Shown here: piece after piece, positions 11,545 to 22,999 of the stretch
Layout of the letters: each line of letters opens with the position of its first letter
Position numbering within the stretch: the stretch's first letter is position 1
DNA from: Lutraria lutraria
Lineage: Eukaryota; Mollusca; Bivalvia; Venerida; Mactridae
Reading direction: 5' to 3'
Assembly (NCBI GenBank): GCA_964023205.1
Contig: OZ026835.1
Span: 11,180,414-11,244,413 of the forward strand
DNA length: 64,000 nt
Notes under the pieces: model-generated
What the model was told of the DNA's origin: nothing
The model's database searches: none
What the model saw: the letters and a program-made list of their open reading frames with translations, nothing else
Made by a program: the position numbers and the translations under genes

Positions 11545-14080
11545 ATGTCTATAATTCGATCGTATTTTTTTTATTTTGTGATGGAAATAGATATCTGCAA
11601 CAGTCATTGAAGGTTGTAATGGATTTGGAAGTAATTTCATTTATAACCATTGACCTACAAAACGTGTGACATAGTGGAAAATTTCTGGTTACTCGATCGA
11701 CCTAATTTATTATATCCCGCGACCCTAGACATTTTCATGATTTTATCCGTTGAATGGAAAATCCTCTTTCTCCTTTTTACTTTCCCACATGCTTTCAAAA
11801 GCTAAATAAAGTCCATACCTACTAACCGACTTTTAATAAGAGAAGAAAACATTTTTTCATGCCTAAGTGTAATCATGATGATTTAATGTTAATTGTTTCA
11901 GAAGTGAAAATAAATGTATTGTAAGCTAATGTGGTAAGTTTATATGCAGAATAGAATCAAATTACTATTTGACTGTGCATACAATAACACAATTATTACT
12001 AAGATTCTTTAATTTTGTCTTTTCATGATATTCGCATTTTCAAAATTAATTTTACTGGTGAAACAAATTTAATTAATGTCAATAGCATACGTTTCTGTCC
12101 ATTTTAACGACGTACATAATAGTTGGGACATGCTAAAGTCTTATCAGAGATCCAAAAGTAATGTATACAGGGATAAATCGTTTTTTGGATCAATTAAGAT
12201 AACAGATTTTATCTGTTACGCGTGACTGACTTTATTACTTTATGACCCCTAATAAAGTCAGCATAATGCAAGCAAGGAGGGTAACAATAGATAGACTGTA
12301 TATAAACCCCCGAATTGTAGTTGTTTCCCTTGAAAATTGATCAGATACTCGATAAGGCCATGTCCGCCAAAGTTGGACATGTCTATCTTATCATTTTAGA
12401 GACCAGGGGTAAGGGTAGACATCCAATGTTGAAACTACATATTTGATGGCTCCATCAAACGAGAGGAAAATACAAACAAGTGACAGCTCGGAGAGTAGTG
12501 GGCACAATAATCTATGAATTCAACAGGGACGTTAAGCAAACTTTCGAAACAGTGGCCAATTATGCCAGGAGAATCTTCTTTCCTGATGGGATTAATGATA
12601 TGGGCGAGCTAGCAGACATCGAAATTAAACTGTCTTCATATAATGGAGATCCATTGCAAATGGTAATGGTGGAAAAGAATATTGTCTTCAAGACTATTTT
12701 AAACTATTGGTGTCTATTCATTATTTGTTCTTGAGAACTTAAAAAAACAGCAAGTCAATGAAAAGCTGCCGAATGAAGAGCCACTCAGTAAAGAAAGTTT
12801 TTCTGTTCCAAGTATAACCTCATTGACAGTAAATGGTCATTTCTCTACAGGTGTTTTTTTTCACGCCGATATTTTCATATTTTTAATTGACTAAATTTGT
12901 ATCTCCACAATCATGCCTAGATCTACTTAAAACATTTTTGAAAAATGAACGTCCAAGCTATGTTTTCAGTAGTCTACATGTTTTTTGTACAATATGCAAC
13001 CGTCACGCGCTCGGCACCCATGAAATTTTATGCGGACATACAGTAGGCCTACTCAGTACCGGTTTTTCTACATGCGCCATGTAAAGGATAAACTAGTTCC
13101 CGTTCCATGCAAAGGGATACAGCGTAACGGGTGATTTTTTTGGTCAAAATTTATGTGGCGAATTCCGTTGGTTCCATGTTGCAGTGCAAGTCTATCACTC
13201 TATTTAAGTTCAGTAGGCCTACTTCGATTATTCATGTATTGGTTTTGTTTTCATTATCTGCCAAAAGTCATACATTCGCGGACGAGAACCGTCTATAATT
13301 CCTCTGACCTGCGAGTTAACTCACATAAAGGCAAATATTAGATACATGTAGGCCTATATCAATCGACATTTGTTCTATTTACCGAATCACTCCAAGTCTT
13401 AACATAGTTATTATACGAAAAGATTATTTTATCGATTAGTCTGTGGTTTAAAATAAGGATTTTAAAGGTATAAAAGGACTACGCGGCGCACTTGTCAAAT
13501 TCAATACACAAAGTCGATATACAAATATAAATTTATTGATTGTTACAATACGGTACATAGGTCTAAGCCTTTCAACCAACCAGACTTCCCAAGGTTATAC
13601 CGGACAAATAAAATATCAATGTTTATAATGATATTCACTTTATCTAAAACTTCAGAGTTTTATCACATTAGTGTTTGCTAAAATTTTACATTAAATGAAT
13701 GCTATTGTTTTCAATTTTTATTGCGGCCAAATCAAATTTGTCCTTGAAGTGGACACATTCGGATGAACCATTCATAAGATAAGGTTCGGTTTAAAACCAT
13801 ACAATCCCGTATACCTTACGACACTAGGCACTACAGTTTGATACTTTAGTTACTAGTACATGTATATAAATATTAAAACTGCAGTATGATAATTTTCATA
13901 TCATAAAGTTATTCAAGTCAATTCAGTTTATAACGATCTCTCGAGTCTGGACATGACAAAATTAACATACAATGGTGAATCATCAAGACATTAAACCAAT
14001 TGTTCTGTGTGCGTGCAAAATTGCACATTCGAGATTTTGTTGAGCTCTTAATTCAAGGATTGTTCAAAATAGCGTCTTAC
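11545..14080. other. Stretch without a recognised gene
   Basis: A short plus-strand open frame at about 12480-12725 contains a fairly complex, protein-like composition (TFETVANYARRIFFPDG...), but it matches nothing I recognise. A dispersed repeat with the AAACTAGTTCCCGTTCCATG core lies near 13090-13260. The rest is AT-rich DNA. Confidence 0.4.
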
Positions 14081-14240
14081 CTGAGCGTATACAGTCCGCC
14101 AAAGTTCCGCCATAATCAGTAATTTTAGATTTAAGTCTATTGTACACGGATGGTGTAAGATGTTTTTTCAACAAGGATCCACTTTCATTTCCAGAAAGAT
14201 TTTTCCAGAGTTCCTCCAAACTTGATCTTTTGTCCGCCAT
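14081..14240 (-). CDS. AK: Alternative first coding exon of arginine kinase
   Basis: A second arginine kinase N-terminal exon, 6.6 kb upstream of the first. It starts at ATG 14240 (MADKRSSLEELWKNL...) and ends at DCIRS plus one base, followed by the donor GTAAGA. It is 160 bp, exactly the length and phase of the downstream exon 1 at 7323-7482, and shares [12 protein letters not shown] and DCI(K/R)SG with it while differing elsewhere. No further arginine kinase exons lie between 14.08 and 7.48 kb, so it can only make a whole enzyme by splicing to the exon at 5798. The simplest reading is two promoters giving two N-terminal isoforms. The other reading is a leftover exon from a decayed tandem gene copy, but its open frame and good donor argue against decay. 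Confidence 0.8.
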
Positions 14241-14527
14241 TTTTTTCGTCGTGGAACCAACTAACCAAGTGCTTAAACCGCTAGCTAACAAATGCTGACT
14301 TAACAGTAACGAACTATTGAAAAATCTCTCCGATTTAACACCGATTCAATGGACTATATCAAATCCATACATTAAAGGACATTTCAAGTTCGTTTAAGCG
14401 TATTTTCCCACAGAAGTTCGTAATGAAATTTTAACAGGTATGAAACAACGTGAAATATTGAAACAGAACAAAAAACTATAGAAGACGGAAATAAAATAGA
14501 CAGTCATGATGATAATGTCTTCGGCAA

Positions 14528-14739
14528 GTCAAACCTGTGTTAGCGGCTAACTCCGAATAAAGACCACCCTGTAAATAAAGGCCACCCTGTAAAGAAATGC
14601 CACCCTGTAAATAAAGGCCACCCTGTAAATAAAGGCCATTCTTTTAAAAATCGTCTCAGATTATTACAACAAAATGACCTCCGAATAAAGATAACATCGT
14701 GTATACCTACCAAGGGCGGTCTTTGTTCACAGGTTTGAC
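14528..14739. mobile_element. 212-bp MITE with internal tandem repeats
   Basis: Perfect 12-bp inverted ends, GTCAAACCTGTG and CACAGGTTTGAC. Inside, 14555-14645 holds about five units of an 18-bp repeat built on AAATAAAGGCCACCCTGT. It lies just upstream of the alternative arginine kinase exon and does not overlap it. Confidence 0.75.
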
Positions 14740-15654
14740 TGCACATGTAAAAGTATGGTGGCATATTTCTGCTTAAGATAGTCACACCAATTTCGCGAAA
14801 ATATACCAAAAAAGACATTTTCACGAAAAGTTTACAACTTTTCATGATAAGATTTTCCGATATTAAATGGAAATATTTACTACTAACTGGACTGTAAAAC
14901 ATTTTCAAGAAAATAAACTTTTTTCAAATGTTACTTACGAAGCTTTGTCGAATTGATAACTCACTAAGCGTATGTAGAAATATGCCGCCATATATAAGAT
15001 ATTATAAGGGGTGAAAGAGCCCGATTACAAAAATAAAATAATGTAGGAGCGTAAAACTTATTATTTTCTGTTTTTAGGCGCCATTTGTGAGAATACGAGG
15101 TATGACCCCCCCCCCATATTTAATACAAAATGTTAACAGACATGATTAATATCTGCTACATATAAATAACCCATCATACCACATCAAGCTATGAATATCG
15201 AATCTATATTTACAAATTATTTATACGCTTAGCCACGATTATGATAACTATTCAAGTCCCTGTGGTTTTTGTTCAAGTCTTAACTTCTTATCAGAATGAC
15301 ATTGGAAGGTCAGTGGCTAGATATGTTGGTAGACACAGACATGTCGCTTTAAGTTAGCAAATATAACTGTTTTCATTTTACGTATCATGACATGAAATTC
15401 ATTTGAAGTTCATTCAAAAACAGGAAATCCGACAACTTAACATTACAAGTTGACAATATTGTATAATTTATAATCGTAAAGTTTTATAAATGTGTACGTT
15501 TTATTTTATATCTACATATACAAGAACACGAATATATCCGGCCGATTTAATCTGATGTTATAATATATTGATCTATGTAGACAAAATGAATATCGTCTCG
15601 GTTAACTTAGTCTATGTGCCCGGCAATTTAATTTTAAGATTTAAAGGGGCATTC

Positions 15655-16162
15655 CCAGGAACTTCTGTGATTTGCTTTTCGTACACCAAAAATGCGTTTG
15701 TCACTTGTAAAACCAATTATTACCGAAAAGTCAAAGAAGAATGTGCGTTCAAAAATGACCCAATAACGCGCGCGTTGGTATTTGTATGTCGGATTGAATA
15801 AAAGGCTGTCAGCCTTTTATTAACGACAACGATGTTTCCGATTCGTCTGAGAGTTTAACTGAGTATGTGCGTTGCCTTTTAAGTGAACATAACATGAGCA
15901 ATACTTGCAATTTCAGTGTGTTGACACTTTTTCCGCGATTTTTTCGGTTTTGACAGATACCAAAAGGGTCGAGTTGTGAAAATGACAAATAATTTCCGAG
16001 GCCGAAATCGGCAGGTTAGGTAAATCTTGAAATGTGCATTTTGAGTAAACTAGCGGGATATTTCGTAAATATTTTACAGGGCTTTCATTAATTGATTTAG
16101 GCATTAAAATGATACCAATTTGATCGCTATTCGAGACACTTCAACTTCCAGGGCATGTCCCT
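15655..16162. mobile_element. 508-bp TTAA-flanked MITE
   Basis: Bounded by TTAA at 15651-15654 and 16163-16166. Ends are AGGGGCATTCCCAGGAACTT and, inverted, AGGGACATGCCCTGGAAGT. TTAA duplication with 5'-AG ends fits Kolobok-type non-autonomous elements; piggyBac is the alternative. A small hairpin, AAAAGGCTGTCAGCCTTTTA, sits at about 15800. The short open frames inside show no similarity to known proteins. Confidence 0.7.
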
Positions 16163-16608
16163 TTAAAGAACAAATCGATTTACTCATTACAGTCTGTCAT
16201 ATTGTGTAAGATGCACACTTGTACTGCCTACAATAATAAGAACAAAATGACTGTGTAAAAATGAAATCTACAGTTTGAACACAAGGACACCGGTTACCAA
16301 ACAGACGTCTATTAAACAAATATAGTTATCTACTCAAACACAACGACCATGAAATACCTTAAATAGATAGATGGTTTTAATCTGACACTTAAATAATAGA
16401 TTAATTAACCCACTCTATATGAAAATCATTGATACTCAGTCAGATAAAATTGGATTGAACAGATTTTATAAATGGTTTTAGACTTTGTCATGTAAACAAC
16501 GGCCAATGATCTGTGATGAAATACTCTGGTATATACATGTATCTATGTTTTCAATCAAAATGTGTGTTTAAGAAATTTACATATCAGAGATTCTTAATTG
16601 ATATATTA

Positions 16609-16692
16609 GAGGTGGGTCCGTGGTCATAAATGGTCTCTGACGCGTAATCGCTAGCTCCATACCGCTATGAGTTCGAATCTCATCCAAGACTG
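16609..16692 (+). repeat. tRNA-derived SINE head
   Basis: A tRNA-like block with a clear pol III B box (GAGTTCGAATCTC) about 50 bases after a degenerate A-box region, followed by an A-rich run. It does not fold as a proper tRNA, so a SINE fragment is more likely. Confidence 0.55.
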
Positions 16693-17026
16693 AAAAAAAA
16701 TATTTTGTGATGAATCTATTGGCTTATGAACGGTTTGTGGTTTCATGGTTTTACATAGTTAATATACTTGCATGGGTCTTCCACCACCAAGGTAGAAAAG
16801 TCGCAAACAATTTCGTAATGTTGATGTTGCATTTCACCCCACAAACAAAATGAAAAAAATGTACATTCTAAATCACATATCAAGCAGAATAAGTCAAATA
16901 AGGTAAATTTTGCTTAATGATTATTCTACTAAGTGTATGAGTACCCACAGAATGGTATGACAAAACTGATTACATGACAAATTAGAAATTGTAAAAATGT
17001 CCAGATTTATATGCACTTAAAATTCA

Positions 17027-17453
17027 GGCCCCAGTTTCACAAAAAAAACTTGAAGTTTTTGCTCAAACTCCACTTATTTATCATATTAACCATTTATCTG
17101 TTTTATTGTATGTTACTCTGAATGTGGTATTAAAAGAAGGTACAAATATGGTCTAATAACAGTTTCCCACAATTTCAATCTAACAATAATCTTTTGATAT
17201 TGAATAAATAAATAAAATGATTTGAGTCTGTTAATTGTTGAGAATTTGACTTTTGACTCAAATTATAAATGAGTTTTAAAACCGTTTATTTGTTCACCAA
17301 ACCAAGAATAATTTATGCTGACATGTTTAACATGTTCTTAGTATATAAGAAAACGAATTGTAAGATTTCTAATCAAAAAGATTTCTAGACAGAAAAAACA
17401 CTTGAGTCCATTACTGAGTTTCTGCTCAATTTTGTTCGTGAAACTGGGACTGG
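17027..17453. mobile_element. ~427-bp MITE with CCCAGTTTCAC ends
   Basis: Inverted ends: GGCCCCAGTTTCAC at the left and GTGAAACTGGGACTGG at the right. AT-rich inside, no coding potential. Target duplication not resolved. Confidence 0.55.
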
Positions 17454-17739
17454 TATCATAAGTGGTATCTAAAGAGAAACTTGAAAGATAAACTGGGAGA
17501 CTATGAATGTTCATGTTCATGATGTGAGAAGGTTGCTTAATCTTTCTACATAATTAGTTTTTTTTCACTTGACAAAAATGGTGTCATTCGGGTATCTTCT
17601 AATACATGTATTATGAACATAATAATCGTCTCCCATACGTAATCATTCGAAACTTTATTTTGTATTCCATGTAAACTGTATTGATTAGACAATTTTAGTT
17701 CCCTGAGCACTAAGTGCACATGTTGAAAGATAGCCCTGT

Positions 17740-18360
17740 TTTTCGACGTGTGTCAAGTGACGTGTGTCGTCAACAGTTGTTTCAAATGCAATCTACTATG
17801 AAACCACTCGACCAATTTCTATCAAACTTCACAAGAATGATCCATGGATGGTCATCTAGACAGATCTGAAAAAGATGCCACTGAAGTGAAGAATCGTCCT
17901 TCCTGGGGAGTCGGAGATCTTTGATTAAATAGGAAAACCTTCAAATATGTCTTACCAAAATCTCAAGGCTTAGAGCTAAGATAAGTGTGTGGCACCGTCT
18001 GGTACTTCTCTACAAAAGTGTCCAATCTTGCCATTGTTGTCAAAATCAAAATGCACCGCCCTGGTGTCACTTTTGTAACAATAAAAGATCATTTTGTGAA
18101 AATGTTCAAAAATCATTCTAGCCAGAACCATATGGCCTCGAGCTTAGATATCTGGTGTGTTGCACTGCCATGTGGTGTGTTGCACTGCCATGTGGTACTC
18201 TATCGAACATATTACAAATATTCCCTGGAATAGAAACTGATCCTGTCCCGGGAACAATTGTATATATTAACTTATTTCTAAAGAGAAAACCTTTAGACAC
18301 CATGGCCTAGGGCTTAGCTATTTGGTGTGTTCTAATACTTCATCAAATTATGCTCCTTGT
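17740..18360. repeat. Mollusc-type interspersed repeat with degenerate internal units
   Basis: Contains the phrases ACCAATTTCTATCAAACTTC and three drifting copies of a unit around GGCCTAGAGCTTAGATATTTGGTGTG (seen near 17968, 18134 and 18303). At 18154-18193 a 20-bp unit, GGTGTGTTGCACTGCCATGT, is exactly doubled. It lies downstream of the TDP2 stop. Confidence 0.55.
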
Positions 18361-18399
18361 GTAAAATTTAGAAAAAAATCAGAAAAAAGTTTTAGCCGA

Positions 18400-18405
18400 T
18401 TTATT
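18400..18405 (-). terminator. Candidate poly(A) signal of TDP2
   Basis: AATAAA on the minus strand, 56 bases past the TGA at 18461. Confidence 0.45.
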
Positions 18406-18460
18406 TAGTTTTATATCAATATATCAGTGTCTTCATGTGTGATGATCTACAATCATGTGG

Positions 18461-21394
18461 TCAATTACCTGGTAATTTTTTATTGTATGATTCATTATTT
18501 TCAGTATAATAAGGTACTTTTGATATTATATTAAAATGGGACAATAAGGCCCAGTGGTCACTGCAGAACATTTTACAATCTTCAAGTCTTCCAAATCCTG
18601 CAAGTTCAAAATGAACTAACTTAGTCACAACCGGATCTGAATGTCTCATATATATTCTATCAAATCGATGTCTTGGATATGTATCCATCTGTAGATTGTC
18701 ATTATACAACAAATCCCATGTGTACTTCGTGTCCGGATCTGCACCATTCAATTCCCAAAGGTCAAACACTTCTGTAGGTATACCCACATTCCTGGCCTGG
18801 AATAAAAATAGCTTAATGTTATTTCCATTCAAAAATCCGTTCTAACTATATCACATAATTTATCAGTCAGATAAAAATCTCATAATAAACCTGTCTGATA
18901 AATTATTTGTCTTTTAAATATTATTTGTTTTGTTTTGACGATGTACATTGTATAAGTCTCTGATAAAAGTTCTGTTCTGTTCTAAATGATAGTTTAGCAT
19001 TCCATAGCCGTTGCTCGTCATGTACGAATTTTTATGCTGACCTAAGAACTGTGTTTTTATCTACATCTGCCATGCAAATGCTTTAAACTAGTTCCCGTTC
19101 CTGTTGCGGTGCAATGGTATGTAAGTTCAGTTGCCATGAGTACGTTCATGCAGTACGTTGGTTTTATTTTTAAAAGAATGCTTAAATAACAAAATGAATC
19201 TTCAAACATAATTTTGTACGATGATAAAAGACAAAAAGCCTCCTACCTCATATTCTCTCAGATTGAGATCACCCCCAAATATGACCGTCTTGTCATTATC
19301 TTCTTTCAAACACTGTGAAAAACAGAGCTGAAGCTGTTCCATCCTTTTCTCACTGCATGCCCGACAACTCTCTAAGTGAGTGGTCAGCAATACAAATTGT
19401 TCTCCTTTGATGGTACACTGACAAGGAAATCAAATAAAAAGCAAATCAGAAACAGGTCTGTATTACTGTTTACAGGCAGACCCGTTCGGGAAGCAAGTTA
19501 CTGTAGGCCCTACGTACTCTATTGTGTCAGGGTCTTTTTGATTTGAGTGACCCTGATTGTGTTCAATACGACGACATTCTGTTGTGTTAAAATCAGAAGT
19601 ATCGATGTTGATATTTACTGATACTTATGTGTTTTTCACTAGTTTGTGTACAACAAAGAGTGTTTAATGTAATTAAATTGTCTTCAATTAATGTGCTGAA
19701 CATTAAACTTTCCAATATTTGACGAAATGGACAAGAGAGAAAGACTCTAGGATATGCAAGTAATGTAATACTGGATTAGTTGAAACTGAGATTCATTTTT
19801 TATCTTTATCTGTCGAAAATTGCGATCTTAAGAGATAAACTTTACTTAATACGTTCGCCCCTAAATATTATCAATAACAATGATTTCTATGACAGTCACT
19901 GCCTTAAGAAACTTTTTTTTGTATTCCAGAAGCTATTAAAGCCTTAAGTATGTTCATCAATGAAGCCTTAAAATGTCGAATCTAATTATTATTAACTCTT
20001 TTCTTTAAATTTCTTCCTACATCATATATTTTTCAATGTTTAATATTATAACGTTTTTTTTTATTCTATTATACGTAGACATTCATAGCATATTTGGTAT
20101 ATACTTACAAACTGTGTCAATGTAACTTGTAAATGTTTTTATTTTCCTTTCCGTTCTGTGTTTATATACTAAATGTTTTAGTATAAAATGTATAGATAGA
20201 ATAAGTGACTGATAAACCTTATTAGGCTGAGTTTTTGCAAAGTATTTAATAAGTATTATGTAACGTTGTGTATTTCTTTATTATGCCTGTCACTATAATA
20301 AATAAACTATATATATATGTGTGTGTGTAAATGTTAAATTTAATCGCTATTAACTCGTGTCATCCGAATGTATAAAAAGAAGACTGTAGACTGAAACAAA
20401 CTACTTGTACTTGTCATAAATGATTTGTATACGAGTGAATATTATCAGTGTTCATAATACTGACAGGCACAAATCAATAATAGTTTGATACCAGAATTGA
20501 ATTAAAGATAGCTAAATGCGTGTATACCATGACCCGGAGTAAGTTCCGACCCTGTGTAGAATTTGGATACGGTATGACTTTCACCTCCTTAATTTCTACA
20601 ATATCTTTTTTTAACAGCATTGCAACATAATAGCCGCCACAATCATCATCATATTCTTCTTCTTCCCCACTTTCTTCATCATCATCGTCGTCATCAGTAT
20701 CATCATCTATTGTAATCAGTTTATACATGGGACATAATTCTTCTATGATTCTCTCTGTCGCTGGTATTACCTCCTGGAGAAATACGACATGTGGGTCCTC
20801 CCTGTGCTCATGTATGAATGAATTAAATATTACTGCACTAATTTAGAACGACATACTATGTCACTAGAGCAGTCATGGCCCACCCGATTAGCTCATTAGT
20901 TAGAGCTGTGGTTGCGAGTAAGAACCCCGGGCGAGGCTCGCACTGTCCGTGACAATTAAATTAGACAGAAGATATCAAAGACGTTCGCGGCAGTTTATTC
21001 AAATGACCTGTCGGTTTTGTAATGTTAGAGATATCCTAGTACATGTATAATAAAACTCGTGACCTAATAGAATGACGTACTGGCTTTATGTATGTAAAAC
21101 TCGTGACCTAAAATGTACGTACTGGCTTTATGTATTTAAATCTCGAGACCTAAAAATGTACGTACTGGCTTTATGTATAGAAAACTCGTGACCTAAAAAT
21201 TTACGTACTGGCTTTTAGTACGTTTTACAATAACGTTACCTGATGATTCGCTCACATACAGCAGTTGTCCGATTCGTCAAGGCTTTCATGTCTAGACCTT
21301 CAATATTCCATGACAGGAGTCGGATTCTGAAAGTGTCAATTGTCCAAGGTATAACCCGAACCTCTGCTGGGATATGTTTGTCTTCACATTCCAT
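18461..21394 (-). CDS. TDP2: Tyrosyl-DNA phosphodiesterase 2-like, four exons, intact
   Basis: TDP2 removes 5'-tyrosyl adducts left by stalled topoisomerase II, working in the nucleus as a metal-dependent endonuclease/exonuclease/phosphatase-fold enzyme (family knowledge). Minus-strand exons 21394-21240, 20837-20528, 19417-19247 and 18796-18461 join in phase to 972 bp, 323 residues. Catalytic motifs are complete: N30 in SWNIEGLD, E74 in FLQEV, D205 and N207 in GGDLNLR, D292/H293 in SDHWALL, plus YTWD near 237. An in-frame TGA just upstream of ATG 21394 supports this start. The usual N-terminal UBA-like domain is missing, and a ~22-residue run of Asp/Glu (about 96-117) is inserted before GYYVAMLLKK. 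The stop overlaps a CAG/GTAATT sequence, so an extra 3' exon cannot be fully excluded, but the protein ends where the family normally ends. Confidence 0.92.
19020..19175. repeat. Dispersed repeat copy in a TDP2 intron
   Basis: Shares AAACTAGTTCCCGTTCC, then TTGC(A/G)GTGCAA, then AAGTTCAGTTGCCATGAGTA with copies near 205-270 and 13090-13260. Function and class unknown. Confidence 0.6.
20878..20945 (+). repeat. tRNA-derived SINE fragment
   Basis: GATTAGCTCATTAGTTAGAGC is a good A box in tRNA context; a B-box-like AACCCCGGGCGAGGC follows but is broken. It lies in TDP2 intron 1. Confidence 0.45.
21040..21222. repeat. Minisatellite in TDP2 intron 1
   Basis: Four head-to-tail copies of a ~46-bp unit containing AAACTCGTGACCTAA and ACGTACTGGCTTTATGTAT. 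It ends about 18 bp before the splice donor of exon 1. Confidence 0.9.
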
Positions 21395-21587
21395 TGTTGA
21401 TAATCGTCAAAGTAGATCTACGCACTATGTAAAAATGTCCAAGTCAAATATATGTGCATGCTTTTTTCTAGCCTGATTCCCGGCGTTACGACGATGGTCT
21501 GTATCGCAGTTAGGGGCAGCCGCCGCTAACCCAGACAAGTTTTATTTCCTACAAAAGATATTAAAAATACAAGTAGCGTGTTAACAT

Positions 21588-22998
21588 ACCCAACTTTCGC
21601 GGACATGCTGATTTGGAAAATCGATAAAAAAATTACATTAAACAAAGAAGGGGATTTAAATTAATGTTTTCTTCGACCCTTTTGCGTTTGAAAAAGACAC
21701 CTATCGATTCCCTCTATATTCCTTGTAAAACGCGTAAAATTGGTAGATATTTTCAATGAAAATTTGATGTTTTCAGCATCATAACTTTTTTGGGGGAGAT
21801 GTGATCAAATTTGTACTCATTGCATTCGTTTTGAAAATTTAATTTCTTTCACCATGTAAAATATCTTATAATAACATACCTTCTTCGACCCTTTTGATGA
21901 TTTTTAAAACTACCCCTTAGATTTTTTTAAGTACAATTCGTCAATCGCGGATTTATTAATTGATTCAAACCTTTTTAATCTAAACGAAATTGATAAAAAA
22001 TACCACGAACACGAGATAAACATAACTTAATTTACGCATATTTGTGGTACAGTAGTTATACGCGTTCGGCAAATCTCGGACATTTACGTACGTTTACGGA
22101 AACAACGTGCATTTGGCGATGATCATATCTGATGATTAGGTACCCATGTATATACAGCCACAGCATGATGTATTATACAGGGTAATAAAAATTAGACGCG
22201 TTGAATCATTGCAAGTTTTAGGATAATTGAGGTTTAAGATTAAAATATTTTACAACATGGTTGAAAATATTAGAATCTATGAAATATTTTACTTTACTTC
22301 CATATAAAAAAGCAAAATCGATATTTATAACCCAATTTGTTGATATTATAAAAAAAATAAAAAGATGGTTTTCATTATTGTTAAAGCCCCATTAGCTTTT
22401 TGGATGTTAAAATTGAAGTAGGTCTTATTTTACCTAGATAAATGTGAAACTGAATTTTACGTTCCATTTTTTTATCACAAAGTACATATAGAAATACAGC
22501 ATAGTATTTTTTAATCATGTTGCAAAAAAATAAGAAAAAGCATCTGAAAACTATTTTATGAGATATACCTAATGGAAGGCATTATGTAAATATTGTTACA
22601 GATCAAGTAATATATATTTCTTATATTTTACTATCATTTCATCTATTGTTCTAATGGGCCTTAAATAGACGATGATATTTCATTAAATGAAATTTATTAT
22701 TAATTCATTTTTGATAATATAATTATATGCTAAATATATTATGTTGGCATACGTCCACATATAAAAACATGTCATAAAATAATATAGATTAACTACTTTG
22801 TATATTTATTTTTTCAATGATGTGTAAACATAGGACGGATAATAAAATCATATTTTTGAGATCCCTTTATATGGTTGCTAACTTTACCTGATTATTGATT
22901 TTTATACGCATCTCACATTATTTACAAAAAAAATGGGCACGTCGAGTTATATTTGTTGGATATCATTTCAATTAAGACGGATGGAAATTGCCATAAAA
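21588..22998. repeat. Dispersed repeat, copy B
   Basis: Second copy of the repeat at 8169-9590, same orientation, upstream of the TDP2 start. Its extra block contains CGCGGATTTATTAATTG and onward. No coding potential was seen. Confidence 0.85.
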
Positions 22999-22999
22999 T

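Noticed and set aside
12446..12734. Open frames near 12.45-12.73 kb as a host gene
   Set aside because: Frames break against each other, no similarity is recognised, and splice partners are absent. Kept only as a remark in the gap entry.
7323..14240. Two arginine kinase first exons read as a two-domain (fused) arginine kinase, known from some clams
   Set aside because: A fused enzyme needs five more first-domain exons between 14.08 and 7.48 kb; none are there.
15568..15801. 77-codon open frame as a gene
   Set aside because: It crosses the left border of a TTAA MITE, so it is a chance frame.
18461..19417. TDP2 exons taken for a LINE endonuclease, which has the same fold
   Set aside because: The motifs YTWD, GGDLNLR and SDHWALL, the intron layout and the missing reverse transcriptase all fit TDP2, not a retrotransposon.
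20641..20705. CAT/GAC-rich run as a trinucleotide microsatellite
   Set aside because: It is the acidic coding stretch of TDP2 exon 2, in frame and with mixed codons.
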